64,000 nt of DNA from Sporolactobacillus sp. STSJ-5 (GTDB lineage: Bacteria; Bacillota; Bacilli; Bacillales; Sporolactobacillaceae). The notes below the pieces were generated by a model. It was not told where the DNA came from and did no database searches. It saw only the letters and a program-made list of their open reading frames with translations. Both the position numbers and the translations under genes were made by a program. Location of the stretch: NCBI RefSeq assembly GCF_024385605.1, contig NZ_JANFOJ010000001.1, positions 124,001-188,000 of the forward strand, written 5' to 3'. Of this stretch, positions 7,505-17,307 are shown in pieces. Within the stretch, counting starts at the first letter, position 1. Every line of letters begins with the position of its first letter.

Positions 7505-9277
7505 TTATTTAAGAATTGCCGCAACATCAAGGTGCAGCTCACTCAATTGCGCCTGACTGACTTCGCTTGGTGCTTTAGTCAGCACGTCGCTTGCGCTCGC
7601 CGTTTTAGGGAACGCAATGGTATCGCGCAGACTTGTACGGCCGGCGAGCAGCATAACAATACGGTCGATGCCGAGCGCCATGCCGCCATGTGGCGGAACG
7701 CCGTATTCGAAGGCATCGAGCAAGAAGCCGAATTGCTTTCTTGCACGTTCCTCAGTGAAGCCGAGCAGTTTGAACATGCGTTCCTGCATCTCAGGGTCGC
7801 TGATACGCTGTGAACCGCTGCCGAGTTCGAATCCGTTCAAGACCATATCGAAGGACTGGGCACGAACACTGCCCGGATCACTGTCAATGTGGTCAAGATC
7901 CTCAATGACAGGCATTGTAAACGGATGGTGTTCTGCTACATAACGATGCTCTTCTTCGCTGTATGCGAGCAGCGGGAAGTGTGTGACCCACAGGAAGTTG
8001 AATGCCGATTCGTCAATCAAGCCGAGTGTCTTGCCGAGATGCAGGCGCAATGCCCCAAGGCTGTCGGCTACAATTTTTTTCTTGTCGGCAACGAATAACA
8101 GCAAGTCACCTGGTTCTGCATTCGTGCGTTCAATGATCCGCGCATTTAATGCTTCGTCAAAGAATTTCGCAATTGGACCTTTCATGCCGCCCTCTTCAAC
8201 CTTCAGCCAAGCAAGGCCTTTGGCGCCGTATGGCGAAACGATACCGCGCAGATCCTCATCGACTTGCTTGCGTGAGAACTGAGAAGCCGCACCCTTCGCA
8301 TTAATCGCTTTGACCAGCCCGCCCTTTTCCTGAACTTCCTTGAATACCTTCAGCGTGCTGTCGGCTGCAATGTCAGTCAGGTCGATCAAGTTCATGTCGA
8401 AACGCGTGTCCGGCTTGTCACTGCCGTAAAGATCAATCGCTTCTGCGTAAGTAAAACGCTTGAAAGGACGTGGAATATCAATACCTTTAACGTCCTTCAT
8501 GATGCGAACAATCATTTCTTCAACCATCGCTTGAAATTTGTCCACTTCAAAAAAGGACATCTCCATGTCAACTTGTGTGAATTCAGGCTGGCGGTCAGCA
8601 CGCAAGTCTTCATCGCGGAAGCAGCGAGCAATCTGATAATACTTTTCAATGCCTGAAGCCATCAGCAGCTGTTTAAACAGCTGAGGCGACTGAGGAAGCG
8701 CATAAAATTCACCGGGATGAACGCGGCTTGGCACAAGATAATCACGTGCGCCTTCCGGAGTGCTCTTCGTCAAGATCGGTGTTTCAATATCCATAAAATC
8801 CTGTTCATCAAGAAAGTCGCGCATAGTATGCGTAATTTTATTACGCATTTTAAATGTTTCCAGCATTTCCGGACGTCTGAGATCTAGGTAGCGGTATTTC
8901 AGACGGATATCTTCGGAAGCTTCAATGTTATCTTCAATAGGAAACGGCGGTGTCTTTGATTTGTTCAGCAACGTGATTTCACTGATCATGACTTCGATCG
9001 TTCCTGTTTTAATTTTTTCATTGACCGCTTCAGGATCACGCTTAACAACTTCACCTGTGACGGTGACGCAATATTCACTGCGCAGTTTATCTCCCTTTTT
9101 CCAGGCTTCTTGATCCACTTGAGGATTGAACACAATCTGGACAAAGCCGGATCTATCACGCAGATCGATAAAAATGACACCGCCTAAGTCCCTTCGTTTT
9201 TGCACCCATCCGGCGAGTGTGACTGTTTTTCCAGCGGATGCTTCGGTTAATTCACCGCAATTTGCGTTGCGATACAT
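7505..9277 (-). CDS. aspS: Aspartyl-tRNA synthetase
   Basis: This class II synthetase charges tRNA-Asp in the cytoplasm. It has 590 residues, normal for the bacterial type with the GAD insertion. It has an N-terminal OB-fold anticodon domain ([20 protein letters not shown]), motif 2 [16 protein letters not shown] and motif 3 [16 protein letters not shown] near the C-terminus. Start is ATG 9277, with GGAGG seven bases upstream; a longer frame to 9304 has no ribosome site. It follows hisS after 23 bases, so both are under the hisS T-box. Whether it is strictly discriminating or also charges tRNA-Asn was not determined. Confidence 0.96.
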   Translation of the reverse strand: MYRNANCGELTEASAGKTVTLAGWVQKRRDLGGVIFIDLRDRSGFVQIVFNPQVDQEAWKKGDKLRSEYCVTVTGEVVKRDPEAVNEKIKTGTIEVMISEITLLNKSKTPPFPIEDNIEASEDIRLKYRYLDLRRPEMLETFKMRNKITHTMRDFLDEQDFMDIETPILTKSTPEGARDYLVPSRVHPGEFYALPQSPQLFKQLLMASGIEKYYQIARCFRDEDLRADRQPEFTQVDMEMSFFEVDKFQAMVEEMIVRIMKDVKGIDIPRPFKRFTYAEAIDLYGSDKPDTRFDMNLIDLTDIAADSTLKVFKEVQEKGGLVKAINAKGAASQFSRKQVDEDLRGIVSPYGAKGLAWLKVEEGGMKGPIAKFFDEALNARIIERTNAEPGDLLLFVADKKKIVADSLGALRLHLGKTLGLIDESAFNFLWVTHFPLLAYSEEEHRYVAEHHPFTMPVIEDLDHIDSDPGSVRAQSFDMVLNGFELGSGSQRISDPEMQERMFKLLGFTEERARKQFGFLLDAFEYGVPPHGGMALGIDRIVMLLAGRTSLRDTIAFPKTASASDVLTKAPSEVSQAQLSELHLDVAAILK

Positions 9278-9300
9278 GGTATGACCTCCATCACTATGAA

Positions 9301-10563
9301 TCAATTTTTTTCCTTAAGATAATCAGTTAAAGCGGCGAACGCAACTTCATCCTGTGAGCCGTCAGCCATGTTCTTGACAACGGCTTTTTGTGCCTCCAGT
9401 TCTTCGTCGCCTATAACGACAACAAATTTTGCTTTGTCGCGATCCGCCTGTTTAAACTGGCCTTTGACCTTGCGCTCCATATAATCTTTGTCGGCCTGCA
9501 GACCGGCCTGACGCAGCTGATTCAACAGTACCGGCGCCTTTTGTTCGGCTTTCTCGCCGATAGCAACGACAAAACAGTCAAGTGATGGTTCAGAATCGAG
9601 CGACACGCCTTCGACTTCAAGTGCAAGCAGAAGCCGTTCGATGCTCAATGCGAAACCGATACCCGGTGTTTCCGGACCGCCAAGTTCGCTCACGAGTCCA
9701 TTGTAACGGCCGCCGCCCATGAGTGTCGTAATGGCTCCCTGACTCGCGCCCATGATCTCGAACGTCGTATGGTTGTAATAATCAAGACCGCGGACAAGAG
9801 TCGGATCCAGATCATACTCAATACCCATCTCGCCCAGAATCGCCTTGACCTTGGAAAAATAATCGCGAGAAGCATCATTCAAATAGTCAATGATCGATGG
9901 TGCAGTCGCCATCAGCGGGTGATTGTGATCCGCCTTGCAGTCAAGAATACGCAGCGGATTCTTCTCTAAGCGTTTCTGGCAATCTTCACAAAACTCGCCG
10001 ATTGACGGCTTAAAGTGAGCAATCAGTGCTTCATGGTGCGCTTCACGGCTTTCCGGATCACCTAAACTATTCAGAACAAGCTTCAAATTTTTCAATCCGA
10101 GCTTCCGGTAAAAAGTCAGAGCAAGTGCAATGATTTCAGCATCAATTGACGGATCCGCTGATCCAAGCGCTTCACAGCCAAACTGAGTAAATTGACGGTT
10201 GCGCCCCGCCTGCGGACGTTCGTAGCGGAACATTGGCCCGATATAATACAATTTTTGCGGCTGACTCGGTTGTCCGTAAAGCTTGTTCTCCACATAGGAG
10301 CGGACAATAGAAGCCGTTCCTTCAGGTCTCAAGGTTAATTCACGATCGCCGCGATCTTTAAATGTGTACATTTCCTTCTGCACAATGTCGGTTGTGTCAC
10401 CGACACCGCGCTGAAAGAGATCGGTGGATTCAAAGATAGGCGTGCGCAATTCTTTATAATTAAAAAGAGCGCAGACTTCTCTTGCTGTTGCTTCGATTTT
10501 CTGCCACTTAAAAGCATCTTCCGGCAGAACGTCATAGGTTCCGCGGGGAATTTGAATAGTCAC
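9301..10563 (-). CDS. hisS: Histidyl-tRNA synthetase
   Basis: This class II synthetase charges tRNA-His. It has 420 residues. Visible are [12 protein letters not shown] at the N-terminus, motif 2 [14 protein letters not shown], the histidine-binding HisA motif [14 protein letters not shown], and motif 3 with [18 protein letters not shown]-terminal anticodon-binding domain begins near residue 328. Start is GTG 10563, with GGAGG seven bases before it. It is the first gene of the hisS-aspS operon and lies behind a T-box leader, so expression should rise when the matching tRNA is uncharged. Confidence 0.96.
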   Translation of the reverse strand: MTIQIPRGTYDVLPEDAFKWQKIEATAREVCALFNYKELRTPIFESTDLFQRGVGDTTDIVQKEMYTFKDRGDRELTLRPEGTASIVRSYVENKLYGQPSQPQKLYYIGPMFRYERPQAGRNRQFTQFGCEALGSADPSIDAEIIALALTFYRKLGLKNLKLVLNSLGDPESREAHHEALIAHFKPSIGEFCEDCQKRLEKNPLRILDCKADHNHPLMATAPSIIDYLNDASRDYFSKVKAILGEMGIEYDLDPTLVRGLDYYNHTTFEIMGASQGAITTLMGGGRYNGLVSELGGPETPGIGFALSIERLLLALEVEGVSLDSEPSLDCFVVAIGEKAEQKAPVLLNQLRQAGLQADKDYMERKVKGQFKQADRDKAKFVVVIGDEELEAQKAVVKNMADGSQDEVAFAALTDYLKEKN

Positions 10564-10681
10564 AAGTAATCCTCCTTCAACTGTTTTCGCAATGTCCGCA
10601 GCTGATCATCTGCTGCGGCTCCGTATCACCCTTAATTTCTCTCTGACAAAAGTGAATGGATGAGTACTATTAAATGATAAT

Positions 10682-10955
10682 AAAACAAAAGCCCTTGTCC
10701 ATCGGCGAGCCGACAGACAAGGGACGAATAAACTTCGTGGTGCCACCCTCATTTGAAGCATAGACATGCTTCCTCTGAATACCGGTTAACGCCCGGGCAC
10801 GGCTTTTCCTACTGACCGCATCAATGCTGATGTTCAGAAAAACGCCTAAGGAGTGTCCGTTTTCGGGAATCTCTGCCGGCGCGCTTCCAGCCCAAGGCGC
10901 GCATTCTCTTTTGGCTGATCGATCCGAAAACCTCTCCATCACTGGCTTTGTTCGT
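10682..10955 (-). promoter_or_regulatory. T-box riboswitch leader of hisS-aspS
   Basis: The minus strand carries the T-box sequence AGGGTGGCACCACGAAGTT (10731-10749). A terminator follows with arms CCCTTGTC and GACAAGGG (10692-10723) and a TTTTGTTTTA tail. Stem I can be followed: GCC...GGC at the base, GGAG pairing with CTCC, then TTTTCGG pairing with CCGAAAA. The loop between the last two stems reads CGGACA on the 3' side, so the specifier is GAC (Asp, 10855-10857) by geometry, with His CAC overlapping it (10853-10855). The GCGCGCC hairpin above is the distal part of stem I. Confidence 0.92.
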
Positions 10956-10961
10956 TCTTCT

Positions 10962-10990
10962 ATACTACGTATCTTCTCATAAATTGTCAA
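10962..10990 (-). promoter_or_regulatory. Sigma-A promoter of the hisS-aspS operon
   Basis: TTGACA (10985-10990) and TAGTAT (10962-10967) on the minus strand are 17 bases apart. The start is expected near 10955, immediately upstream of stem I of the T-box leader. Confidence 0.7.
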
Positions 10991-11044
10991 GGTTTAGCGA
11001 AAATTTATGAATGCCGCTGCAAATCAGGGTTCGTCGAGCATCAG

Positions 11045-11491
11045 TTAATGATTTTTGCTCTCAATAATCAGCGTAACGGGACCGTCGTTCACGAGAGAAA
11101 CAGCCATATCTGCGCCGAAAACGCCGGTTTCGACATGAAGACCAAGTGCCCGCAATTTTTCGTTAAATGCTTCATATAACGGCTCAGCGATTTCCGGACG
11201 TGCCGCTTCCATGAAGCTCGGGCGCCTGCCCTTCGACGCATCGCCATAGAGCGTGAACTGAGATACAGATAGAATGGATCCTTCAGTATCCATGATCGAC
11301 CGATTCATTTTACCCCCATCGTCCTCAAAAATACGCAAGCCGGACAGTTTGTCAGCGACGTACTGAAGATCATCCTCCGTATCACCGGTCTTAATGCCGA
11401 CGAGGAGGAGCAGACCGGCGTCGATTCGTCCTACCGTTTTCCCGTCAATGTCGACTTGAGCGCGCGTGACACGCTGCAAAACAACTCTCAT
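11045..11491 (-). CDS. dtd: D-aminoacyl-tRNA deacylase
   Basis: This enzyme hydrolyses D-amino acids from mischarged tRNA. It has 148 residues, the family length. [17 protein letters not shown] at the N-terminus, [10 protein letters not shown] with the active-site threonine, KGRRPSF, and the C-terminal cis-proline motif [11 protein letters not shown] are all present. It starts 17 bases after the rel stop and is probably co-transcribed with it, the same pairing as in other Bacillales. Confidence 0.94.
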   Translation of the reverse strand: MRVVLQRVTRAQVDIDGKTVGRIDAGLLLLVGIKTGDTEDDLQYVADKLSGLRIFEDDGGKMNRSIMDTEGSILSVSQFTLYGDASKGRRPSFMEAARPEIAEPLYEAFNEKLRALGLHVETGVFGADMAVSLVNDGPVTLIIESKNH

Positions 11492-11508
11492 TCAGAATCC
11501 GTCCTTTT

Positions 11509-13689
11509 CTATTGCATCACACGGCGAACCGAATAGATATCCGGAATCCGTTTGATTTTCTCAACCACTCGATACAAATGATCAATGTTGGTGATCGCAA
11601 TTGTCATATTGATCGTCGCGACCTTGTTCTTATCAGCACGGCCGGAGATGCCGTTGATCGCTGTATGCGAATCAGAAACGCATTGAAGCACTTCATTGAG
11701 CAAGCCGTTCCGGTCAAAGGCGGTTACCTCAATATCGACATTGTATTCCTTCGATCGTGATTCATTGCTCTCCCATTCAACTTTCATCAGGCGCTGTTCC
11801 TCTTCATTTTTGATATTCGGACAGTCTACCCGATGAATGGTAACACCTCGGCCACGTGTGATATAGCCGACAATGGCGTCACCCGGCACCGGATTGCAAC
11901 AGCGTGCGAGGCGTACAAGCAAATTATCGACACCTTTAACACGCACACCAAGCGACGTCTTCCGGTGTTGATTCGTGTTCGGCTTTTGTTCGGACAGCTG
12001 TTTCATCCGTTCCTCTGCGTCTGTTGATTCGGGAGCCTTGTGCTCATCCTCTGTGAGACGAGTAACGACCTGTTTCGCTGTAATCCCGTTGTAGCCGATC
12101 GCGGCAAACAGCTCGTTTTCATGCGAAAAATTAAACTTTTTCGCCACAGCAGTGATTTTATCTTCAGTCAGATTATCCTTTATGCTGACATTCTGACTGC
12201 GGCATTCTTTTTCAAGCATCTCACGTCCCTTCGCCACATTTTCCTGGCGTTGCTGACGCTTGAACCACTGTCTGATCTTATTCTTTACAGCGGAGCTTTG
12301 AGCGATCTTCAGCCAATCGCGGCTTGGTCCGTAGGAATGATTCGAAGTCATGACTTCGACAATATCACCGGTTTTCAGTCTGTAATCCAGCGGAACCATC
12401 TTGCCATTGACACGCGCGCCAACCGTTTTGTTCCCAATCTCAGTATGAATTCGATATGCGAAATCAATCGGCACCGATCCGACCGGAAGCTCGATCACAT
12501 CACCCTTAGGTGTGAACACAAATACAGTGTCTGAAAATAAGTCCATTTTCAGAGACTCCATAAATTCCTTAGCATCATCGGTTTCATTCTGGTATTCGAG
12601 TATTTCACGGAACCAAGTGAGCTTGTCCTCAAACTTGTTATTGATGTTTCGAACCTTGCCCTCTTTATACGCCCAGTGCGCCGCAATTCCGTATTCCGCA
12701 ACGTCGTGCATTTCCTCAGTTCGGATCTGAACCTCAAGCGGATCGCCTTTTGGCCCGATTACGGTCGTATGGAGCGACTGATACATATTGGTTTTCGGCA
12801 TGGCTATATAATCCTTGAAGCGACCGGGCATCGGCTTCCAATGGGTGTGGATAATGCCAAGGATCGCGTAGCAGTCTTTAATGCTTTTGACAATGATCCG
12901 AACCGCAAACAGATCATAAATTTCATTAAACTGTTTATGTTGATTGACCATTTTGCGATAGATGCTGTAAATATGTTTCGGGCGGCCGGATACCTCAGCA
13001 TCAATATGTACAGATTTTACATACGATCTCAATCCTTCAACGACCTGAGCGATATAGGCTTCCCGTTCTTCGCGTTTTTGTTTCATCAAATTAACAATTT
13101 TATAATATTGCTGCGGTTTCAAATAACGAAGTGAAATATCCTCAAGCTCCCATTTAATTGCGGAAATACCGAGTCGATTGGCGAGCGGCGCATAGATCTC
13201 CAAGGTTTCATTCGCTTTTTGAATCTGCTTCTCTGGGCTCATATATTTCAATGTACGCATATTGTGCAGCCGGTCGGCAAGCTTCACGATGACGCAGCGC
13301 AAATCACGTGCCATAGCAACAAACATTTTGCGGTGGTTCTCCGCCTGCTGATCTCCTTTTGAGGTATATTCAAAATTTCTTAACTTTGTTACTCCGTCTA
13401 CAAGCTCGGCTACGTTATCTCCGAATGCTTCACGGATGTCCACCAGCGTGACCGGCGTATCTTCTACGACGTCGTGAAGAAAGCCGCTGATTATGGTTGT
13501 GACATCCATATTTAATTGCACAAGAATACCGGCAACCTCGATCGGATGCATAATATAGGGTTCGCCCGACCGGCGGACTTGTCCCTTATGCGCACGATCG
13601 GCAAAACGATAAGCCTCACGAATTAGTTCAATATCTTTTTTATCTAAGTAGGTCGAAGCCTGCTGTATAAGTTCTTCCATCGTCATCAT
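11509..13689 (-). CDS. relA: Bifunctional (p)ppGpp synthetase/hydrolase Rel
   Basis: This is the long RelA/SpoT enzyme that makes and degrades the stringent-response alarmone on the ribosome. It has 726 residues. Domains in order: HD hydrolase (HPIEVAGIL, SGFLHDVVEDT), synthetase (GRFKDYIAMPKTNMYQSLHT, EVQIRTEEMHDVAEYGIAAH), TGS (SDTVFVFTPKGDVIELPVGS), zinc-finger region with RLARCCNPVPGD, and a C-terminal ACT domain (VDIEVTAFDRNGLLNEVL). Both catalytic halves look intact. ATG 13689 is preferred, with GGGTGAT upstream; the longer frame to 13713 lacks a ribosome site. It is followed by dtd. Confidence 0.95.
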   Translation of the reverse strand: MMTMEELIQQASTYLDKKDIELIREAYRFADRAHKGQVRRSGEPYIMHPIEVAGILVQLNMDVTTIISGFLHDVVEDTPVTLVDIREAFGDNVAELVDGVTKLRNFEYTSKGDQQAENHRKMFVAMARDLRCVIVKLADRLHNMRTLKYMSPEKQIQKANETLEIYAPLANRLGISAIKWELEDISLRYLKPQQYYKIVNLMKQKREEREAYIAQVVEGLRSYVKSVHIDAEVSGRPKHIYSIYRKMVNQHKQFNEIYDLFAVRIIVKSIKDCYAILGIIHTHWKPMPGRFKDYIAMPKTNMYQSLHTTVIGPKGDPLEVQIRTEEMHDVAEYGIAAHWAYKEGKVRNINNKFEDKLTWFREILEYQNETDDAKEFMESLKMDLFSDTVFVFTPKGDVIELPVGSVPIDFAYRIHTEIGNKTVGARVNGKMVPLDYRLKTGDIVEVMTSNHSYGPSRDWLKIAQSSAVKNKIRQWFKRQQRQENVAKGREMLEKECRSQNVSIKDNLTEDKITAVAKKFNFSHENELFAAIGYNGITAKQVVTRLTEDEHKAPESTDAEERMKQLSEQKPNTNQHRKTSLGVRVKGVDNLLVRLARCCNPVPGDAIVGYITRGRGVTIHRVDCPNIKNEEEQRLMKVEWESNESRSKEYNVDIEVTAFDRNGLLNEVLQCVSDSHTAINGISGRADKNKVATINMTIAITNIDHLYRVVEKIKRIPDIYSVRRVMQ

Positions 13690-13841
13690 ATCATCACCCG
13701 TATGCAGGACCATTGTCGGTTCTGCGATCTGAATCTTTCAAACCACTAAATTTAGTAATTTCAGACGAATAAGTAAAAAAAGATGCAAGGCAGCCATTCG
13801 CCGGAGACTATGGTCCCGCGCAATTGGCACCTACTAGGACT

Positions 13842-13870
13842 ATTATCAAAGATATATTGATTAAAGTAAA
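13842..13870 (-). promoter_or_regulatory. Candidate sigma-A promoter of rel-dtd
   Basis: TTTACT (13865-13870) and GATAAT (13842-13847) on the minus strand with a 17-base spacer. It would give a leader of about 145 nt before rel. I recognise no known riboswitch in that leader. Confidence 0.4.
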
Positions 13871-13917
13871 GAGTTTACATCCATTCTGTCCATCCTGACA
13901 GCGGACAAAACACAGTG

Positions 13918-13950
13918 AGAAAAAGAGAGTGCCTGATTCCAGGCACTCCG
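13918..13950 (-). terminator. Terminator downstream of apt
   Basis: The perfect hairpin GAGTGCCTG / CAGGCACTC (13927-13948) is followed on the minus strand by TCTTTTTCTC. It lies 12 bases after the apt stop. Confidence 0.75.
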
Positions 13951-13960
13951 GATCATCTGT

Positions 13961-14473
13961 TTAGTATTTAATTAAAGACAGGACATCATAATCTTTAAGC
14001 AGCTTGGAGCCATTGAGTTCGGTTAATTCAATTAAGAAGGCCACACCGGCAACGACACCGCCCAATTGTTTGACCAATTTAATTGTTGCTTCAATCGTAC
14101 CACCGGTCGCAAGCAAATCATCGGTAACGAGCACACGCTGTCCCGATTTAATCGAATCCTTATGCACGCATAAAGTATCGACACCATACTCCTTTTCATA
14201 GGAAACAGTTGCAACCGGGCGCGGCAATTTTCCAGGTTTACGGACAGGTACAAAGCCGAGTCCTAAAGAATAGGCAAGCGGTCCTCCGATAACGAATCCG
14301 CGCGCTTCCGGTCCGATAATCACTTCCGCATTCTTGCTTTTCGCGAAGACTGCTAGTTCATCAATGGCAGATCGATAGACCGGCCCTTCCTCAAGTAGTG
14401 ACGTAATATCTCTGAAATTAATACCTGCGGTTGGAAAATCCATAACCGACTTAATATACTTTGCATAATCCAT
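13961..14473 (-). CDS. apt: Adenine phosphoribosyltransferase
   Basis: This enzyme converts adenine and PRPP to AMP in purine salvage. It has 170 residues, the length I know for B. subtilis Apt. [16 protein letters not shown] at the N-terminus and the PRPP-binding motif [13 protein letters not shown] are clear. Start is ATG 14473 (MDYAKYIKS), with GGAGAGAG upstream; the ATG at 14491 lies inside that ribosome site. It lies between recJ and rel, as in other Bacillales. Confidence 0.95.
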   Translation of the reverse strand: MDYAKYIKSVMDFPTAGINFRDITSLLEEGPVYRSAIDELAVFAKSKNAEVIIGPEARGFVIGGPLAYSLGLGFVPVRKPGKLPRPVATVSYEKEYGVDTLCVHKDSIKSGQRVLVTDDLLATGGTIEATIKLVKQLGGVVAGVAFLIELTELNGSKLLKDYDVLSLIKY

Positions 14474-14551
14474 TCTGTGCGCTCTCTCCATTTCAAAAAA
14501 TAAGGTCTCTCTATTCGTTGACCGTAACTACATGAAAAAATATCATTGGAA

Positions 14552-16885
14552 TTACTTCAAAACATGCTCATCCTCGTGCTTGATTTGTCCGGCGATCCAC
14601 TGCTTCAGCTCGCCGATCGGCGAGTAGCAGAAGCGAGCCTCCAGTTCACGTTGCATCCTCTCTTTACAATACGTTTCGGAGGACGTCAGCGGTGCTTTAA
14701 CCGGAGAAGGATTCTCGGTTAGGAAACCCTTCTCTATTTTAACAAAACCAAGTTCAAAAAACACCTGGGTCATCAAAGAAATCGACTGCTCGCTCCAACC
14801 TTTATATCCTGCGATCTGTCGCATCATCGCCCGAACATCAAAAGAATGTCTTTTGCGAATCAACGCGTAATACCACACAAAGTGATCGCGTTCCGGAAAT
14901 ACTGAAAAGTAGTGATCTTCCGAATGATAAAAGATGCAATAAAAGCGATTAAGCTGCGGATTTTCTCCGATCACTTCTTCAAGTTGAGCTTCCTCGTTTG
15001 GAAGATCAAGAAGTGCAACAGCATCCGTTGAAATGGATATGCCGGGTTCGTATATCTTTGCTACACCTTCAAGCTGAAAATGTGCAGCGGTTTCCGGCTG
15101 AAAGGCAAGCAGTGTTACAGAATCATCAGCAAGCTGTGCCATTTTTTCATGAATGTCGCGGACGGAACGCCAATCATACACTTGAATACCCTCTACACGA
15201 AGATCACGAATCAGCAGCTGTGCTTTTCTAAAACCGTTCCATTCATTAATCCCTAACTCGCCGACTGCAGCTAAGTGATCGTTCGGTGATAGACGCGGAA
15301 GCCAGTTGCCAAATCCGAATCCGATTGCCTCAAGCTCTTTTTCGTTGCCCTTAAGCGTCACTTTCAAATGATTATTATTACGTCCAACAGCGCCCATCTT
15401 CGCCAACGGTGCCTGCTCAATTTGAAACAGCGGACGTGGATTGTCCGTGCCGAATGGAGCAAGCTTCGCCAATTCCTCAATCAGCTCTACAGACAGATCG
15501 TCGACTGTGGAAATACCGTCTATGGTCAATTGAGGTACAAGGTCTTCGGGCTGAAGCACTTGATCTGCCACAGCGGCAAAAGCCTGCCGAAACGCTCCAA
15601 TCTCGCTTTTCGCAACCGTCATACCCGCCGCCATCTGATGCCCGCCAAATTGAATCAGGTGACTCGATGTGTCCTTCAATCCCTGATAAAGATTGAAACC
15701 ATCGATACTGCGCCCTGATCCTTTAGCAATACCGGTTTCTTTATCAATACTGAGGATGATCACAGGGCGGTAATATTTGCCGACAATTTTCGATGCCGCA
15801 ATGCCGATGACACCTTGATGCCAGTTTGTTCCGGCAAGGACAAGTGCTTTATCGCCACGACTGATATATTCGGCTGCCTGTGCATCAGCCTCTTTGGCTA
15901 TTCTATCTACGATTGCGCGCCGGTCCTGATTTAATGAATCAAGCTGTTCGGCAAGCGCCACCGCTTCGCTCTTATCATCAGTCAGCAGCAGTTCAAGCGC
16001 AACCCGTGCATCATCCATGCGTCCCGCGGCATTCAGCCTTGGCGCCATTTGAAAGCCGATCACATCACTGTCAACCGCGCTCGCTCCGGATGCTTTCATC
16101 TTGAGTGCGTCAATTCCCGGCAGCGATCCCTCATTCATCGTTTTTAATCCAAGATAAGCAATCAAACGATTCTCATCAACGAGAGGTACAAGGTCGGCAA
16201 TGGTTCCGATGGCTGCTAATGCAATCAGTTTCTCATTAAATGCATCCGCCGGACAGATCTCTTGGGCAAGTTTAAGTGCGACTCCTGCACCGGACAACCC
16301 TTTAAAGGGATAAGGACAGTCTTTCTGCTTTGGATTGAGAATCGCAAAAGCTTCCGGAAGCTGTTCCGGCGGCTCATGATGATCGGTGATCACATAATCA
16401 ATCCCCATACGCTTCGCGCATTCGGCTGGATCGCTTGCTGCGATGCCGGAATCAACAGTTATAATGAGTGTTACGCCGTCCTTCTTTGCCTGTTCAACCG
16501 CGCCTACATTAGGTCCGTAACCATCTCTGAACCGATTCGGAATATAAAATGAAACCTGTGCACCGATTGCTGTCAGCGCACGAATCAGAATCGCTGTCGA
16601 TGTGACTCCGTCTGCATCATAGTCGCCAAAGACGCGGATCTGTTCACCATGAGCGACCGCTTCGGTAATACGGGCAGCGGCGTCATTCATGCCTTTCATT
16701 TTCATAGAATCATAGAATTTCATGCGCTCACAATGCAAAAAGCGCTTTGCGCGTTCAGCATCGTCAAATCCTCTGGCAACCAGTAAACGAGCTGTAATCA
16801 CAGAAATATGCAGCGACTCTGAGAGCCGCTGCACCTTTTCTTCATCCACTTTTTTTATTTTCCAATGATTTTTCGATTTCAGCAT
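14552..16885 (-). CDS. recJ: Single-stranded-DNA-specific exonuclease RecJ
   Basis: This 5'-3' single-strand exonuclease acts in recombination and mismatch repair. It has 777 residues. The DHH domain shows FGDYDADGVTSTAIL, TVDSGIAASDP and VITDHHEPPEQLP; the DHHA1 domain has FGGHQMAAGMTV. An OB-fold follows (PRPLFQIEQAP region), then a C-terminal region typical of Firmicute RecJ of this length. An AAGGCGG sequence abuts the ATG, and GGGAG lies 12 bases upstream. It lies between the lapA-like gene and apt. Confidence 0.95.
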   Translation of the reverse strand: MLKSKNHWKIKKVDEEKVQRLSESLHISVITARLLVARGFDDAERAKRFLHCERMKFYDSMKMKGMNDAAARITEAVAHGEQIRVFGDYDADGVTSTAILIRALTAIGAQVSFYIPNRFRDGYGPNVGAVEQAKKDGVTLIITVDSGIAASDPAECAKRMGIDYVITDHHEPPEQLPEAFAILNPKQKDCPYPFKGLSGAGVALKLAQEICPADAFNEKLIALAAIGTIADLVPLVDENRLIAYLGLKTMNEGSLPGIDALKMKASGASAVDSDVIGFQMAPRLNAAGRMDDARVALELLLTDDKSEAVALAEQLDSLNQDRRAIVDRIAKEADAQAAEYISRGDKALVLAGTNWHQGVIGIAASKIVGKYYRPVIILSIDKETGIAKGSGRSIDGFNLYQGLKDTSSHLIQFGGHQMAAGMTVAKSEIGAFRQAFAAVADQVLQPEDLVPQLTIDGISTVDDLSVELIEELAKLAPFGTDNPRPLFQIEQAPLAKMGAVGRNNNHLKVTLKGNEKELEAIGFGFGNWLPRLSPNDHLAAVGELGINEWNGFRKAQLLIRDLRVEGIQVYDWRSVRDIHEKMAQLADDSVTLLAFQPETAAHFQLEGVAKIYEPGISISTDAVALLDLPNEEAQLEEVIGENPQLNRFYCIFYHSEDHYFSVFPERDHFVWYYALIRKRHSFDVRAMMRQIAGYKGWSEQSISLMTQVFFELGFVKIEKGFLTENPSPVKAPLTSSETYCKERMQRELEARFCYSPIGELKQWIAGQIKHEDEHVLK

Positions 16886-16932
16886 CCGCCTTCGCGCTCC
16901 CTCAACAACCGGTTCCCCGCTTAGGCCGGATT

Positions 16933-17277
16933 TTATTTTTTCGACCGACGCCTCGCAGTCCGTGATTCACTTGATGACGTTTCACTGCCTATATCTACTT
17001 TCAAACGATCGGTATCCTCAGGGTGCAGTTCAATCATTCTTCGCAACTCACGTTCCAGCTTGCCGATTCGATGCCGCTGTTTGTAAATTGTGGAATAAGT
17101 GAACAGACCAATGAGAAGCGCCCCGATCAACACCGATCCGATGATCACAAGAATAAGTGGCAGCCGGACAACGCCGAACAGAAAGCTGAACCCCACGGTC
17201 TCCACATTAGCAATTGAAAAAAGAACAATGATCAATGTGAAAATGAGTACGAGGAGTATTCTCCACTGTTTTTTCAT
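16933..17277 (-). CDS. LapA-domain membrane protein (YrvD-like)
   Basis: The protein has 114 residues. Two hydrophobic helices (about 5-25 and 40-62) are followed by a basic, charged cytoplasmic coiled-coil tail ending in RTARRRSKK. The pattern ANVETVGFSFLFGVVRLPLILVIIGSVLIGA is that of the LapA/DUF1049 family. In B. subtilis the equivalent yrvD also lies between secDF and recJ. A GGAGG site lies 10 bases before the ATG. Its function in Gram-positives is not established; by analogy with Gram-negative LapA proteins it may bear on envelope assembly. Confidence 0.8.
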   Translation of the reverse strand: MKKQWRILLVLIFTLIIVLFSIANVETVGFSFLFGVVRLPLILVIIGSVLIGALLIGLFTYSTIYKQRHRIGKLERELRRMIELHPEDTDRLKVDIGSETSSSESRTARRRSKK

Positions 17278-17307
17278 TTACCGGTACCTCCATTTCTCCA
17301 CTGAAAA

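Noticed and set aside
10670-10990. Minus-strand 106-residue open frame upstream of hisS
   Set aside because: It coincides with the T-box leader and its terminator; RNA structure explains the sequence.
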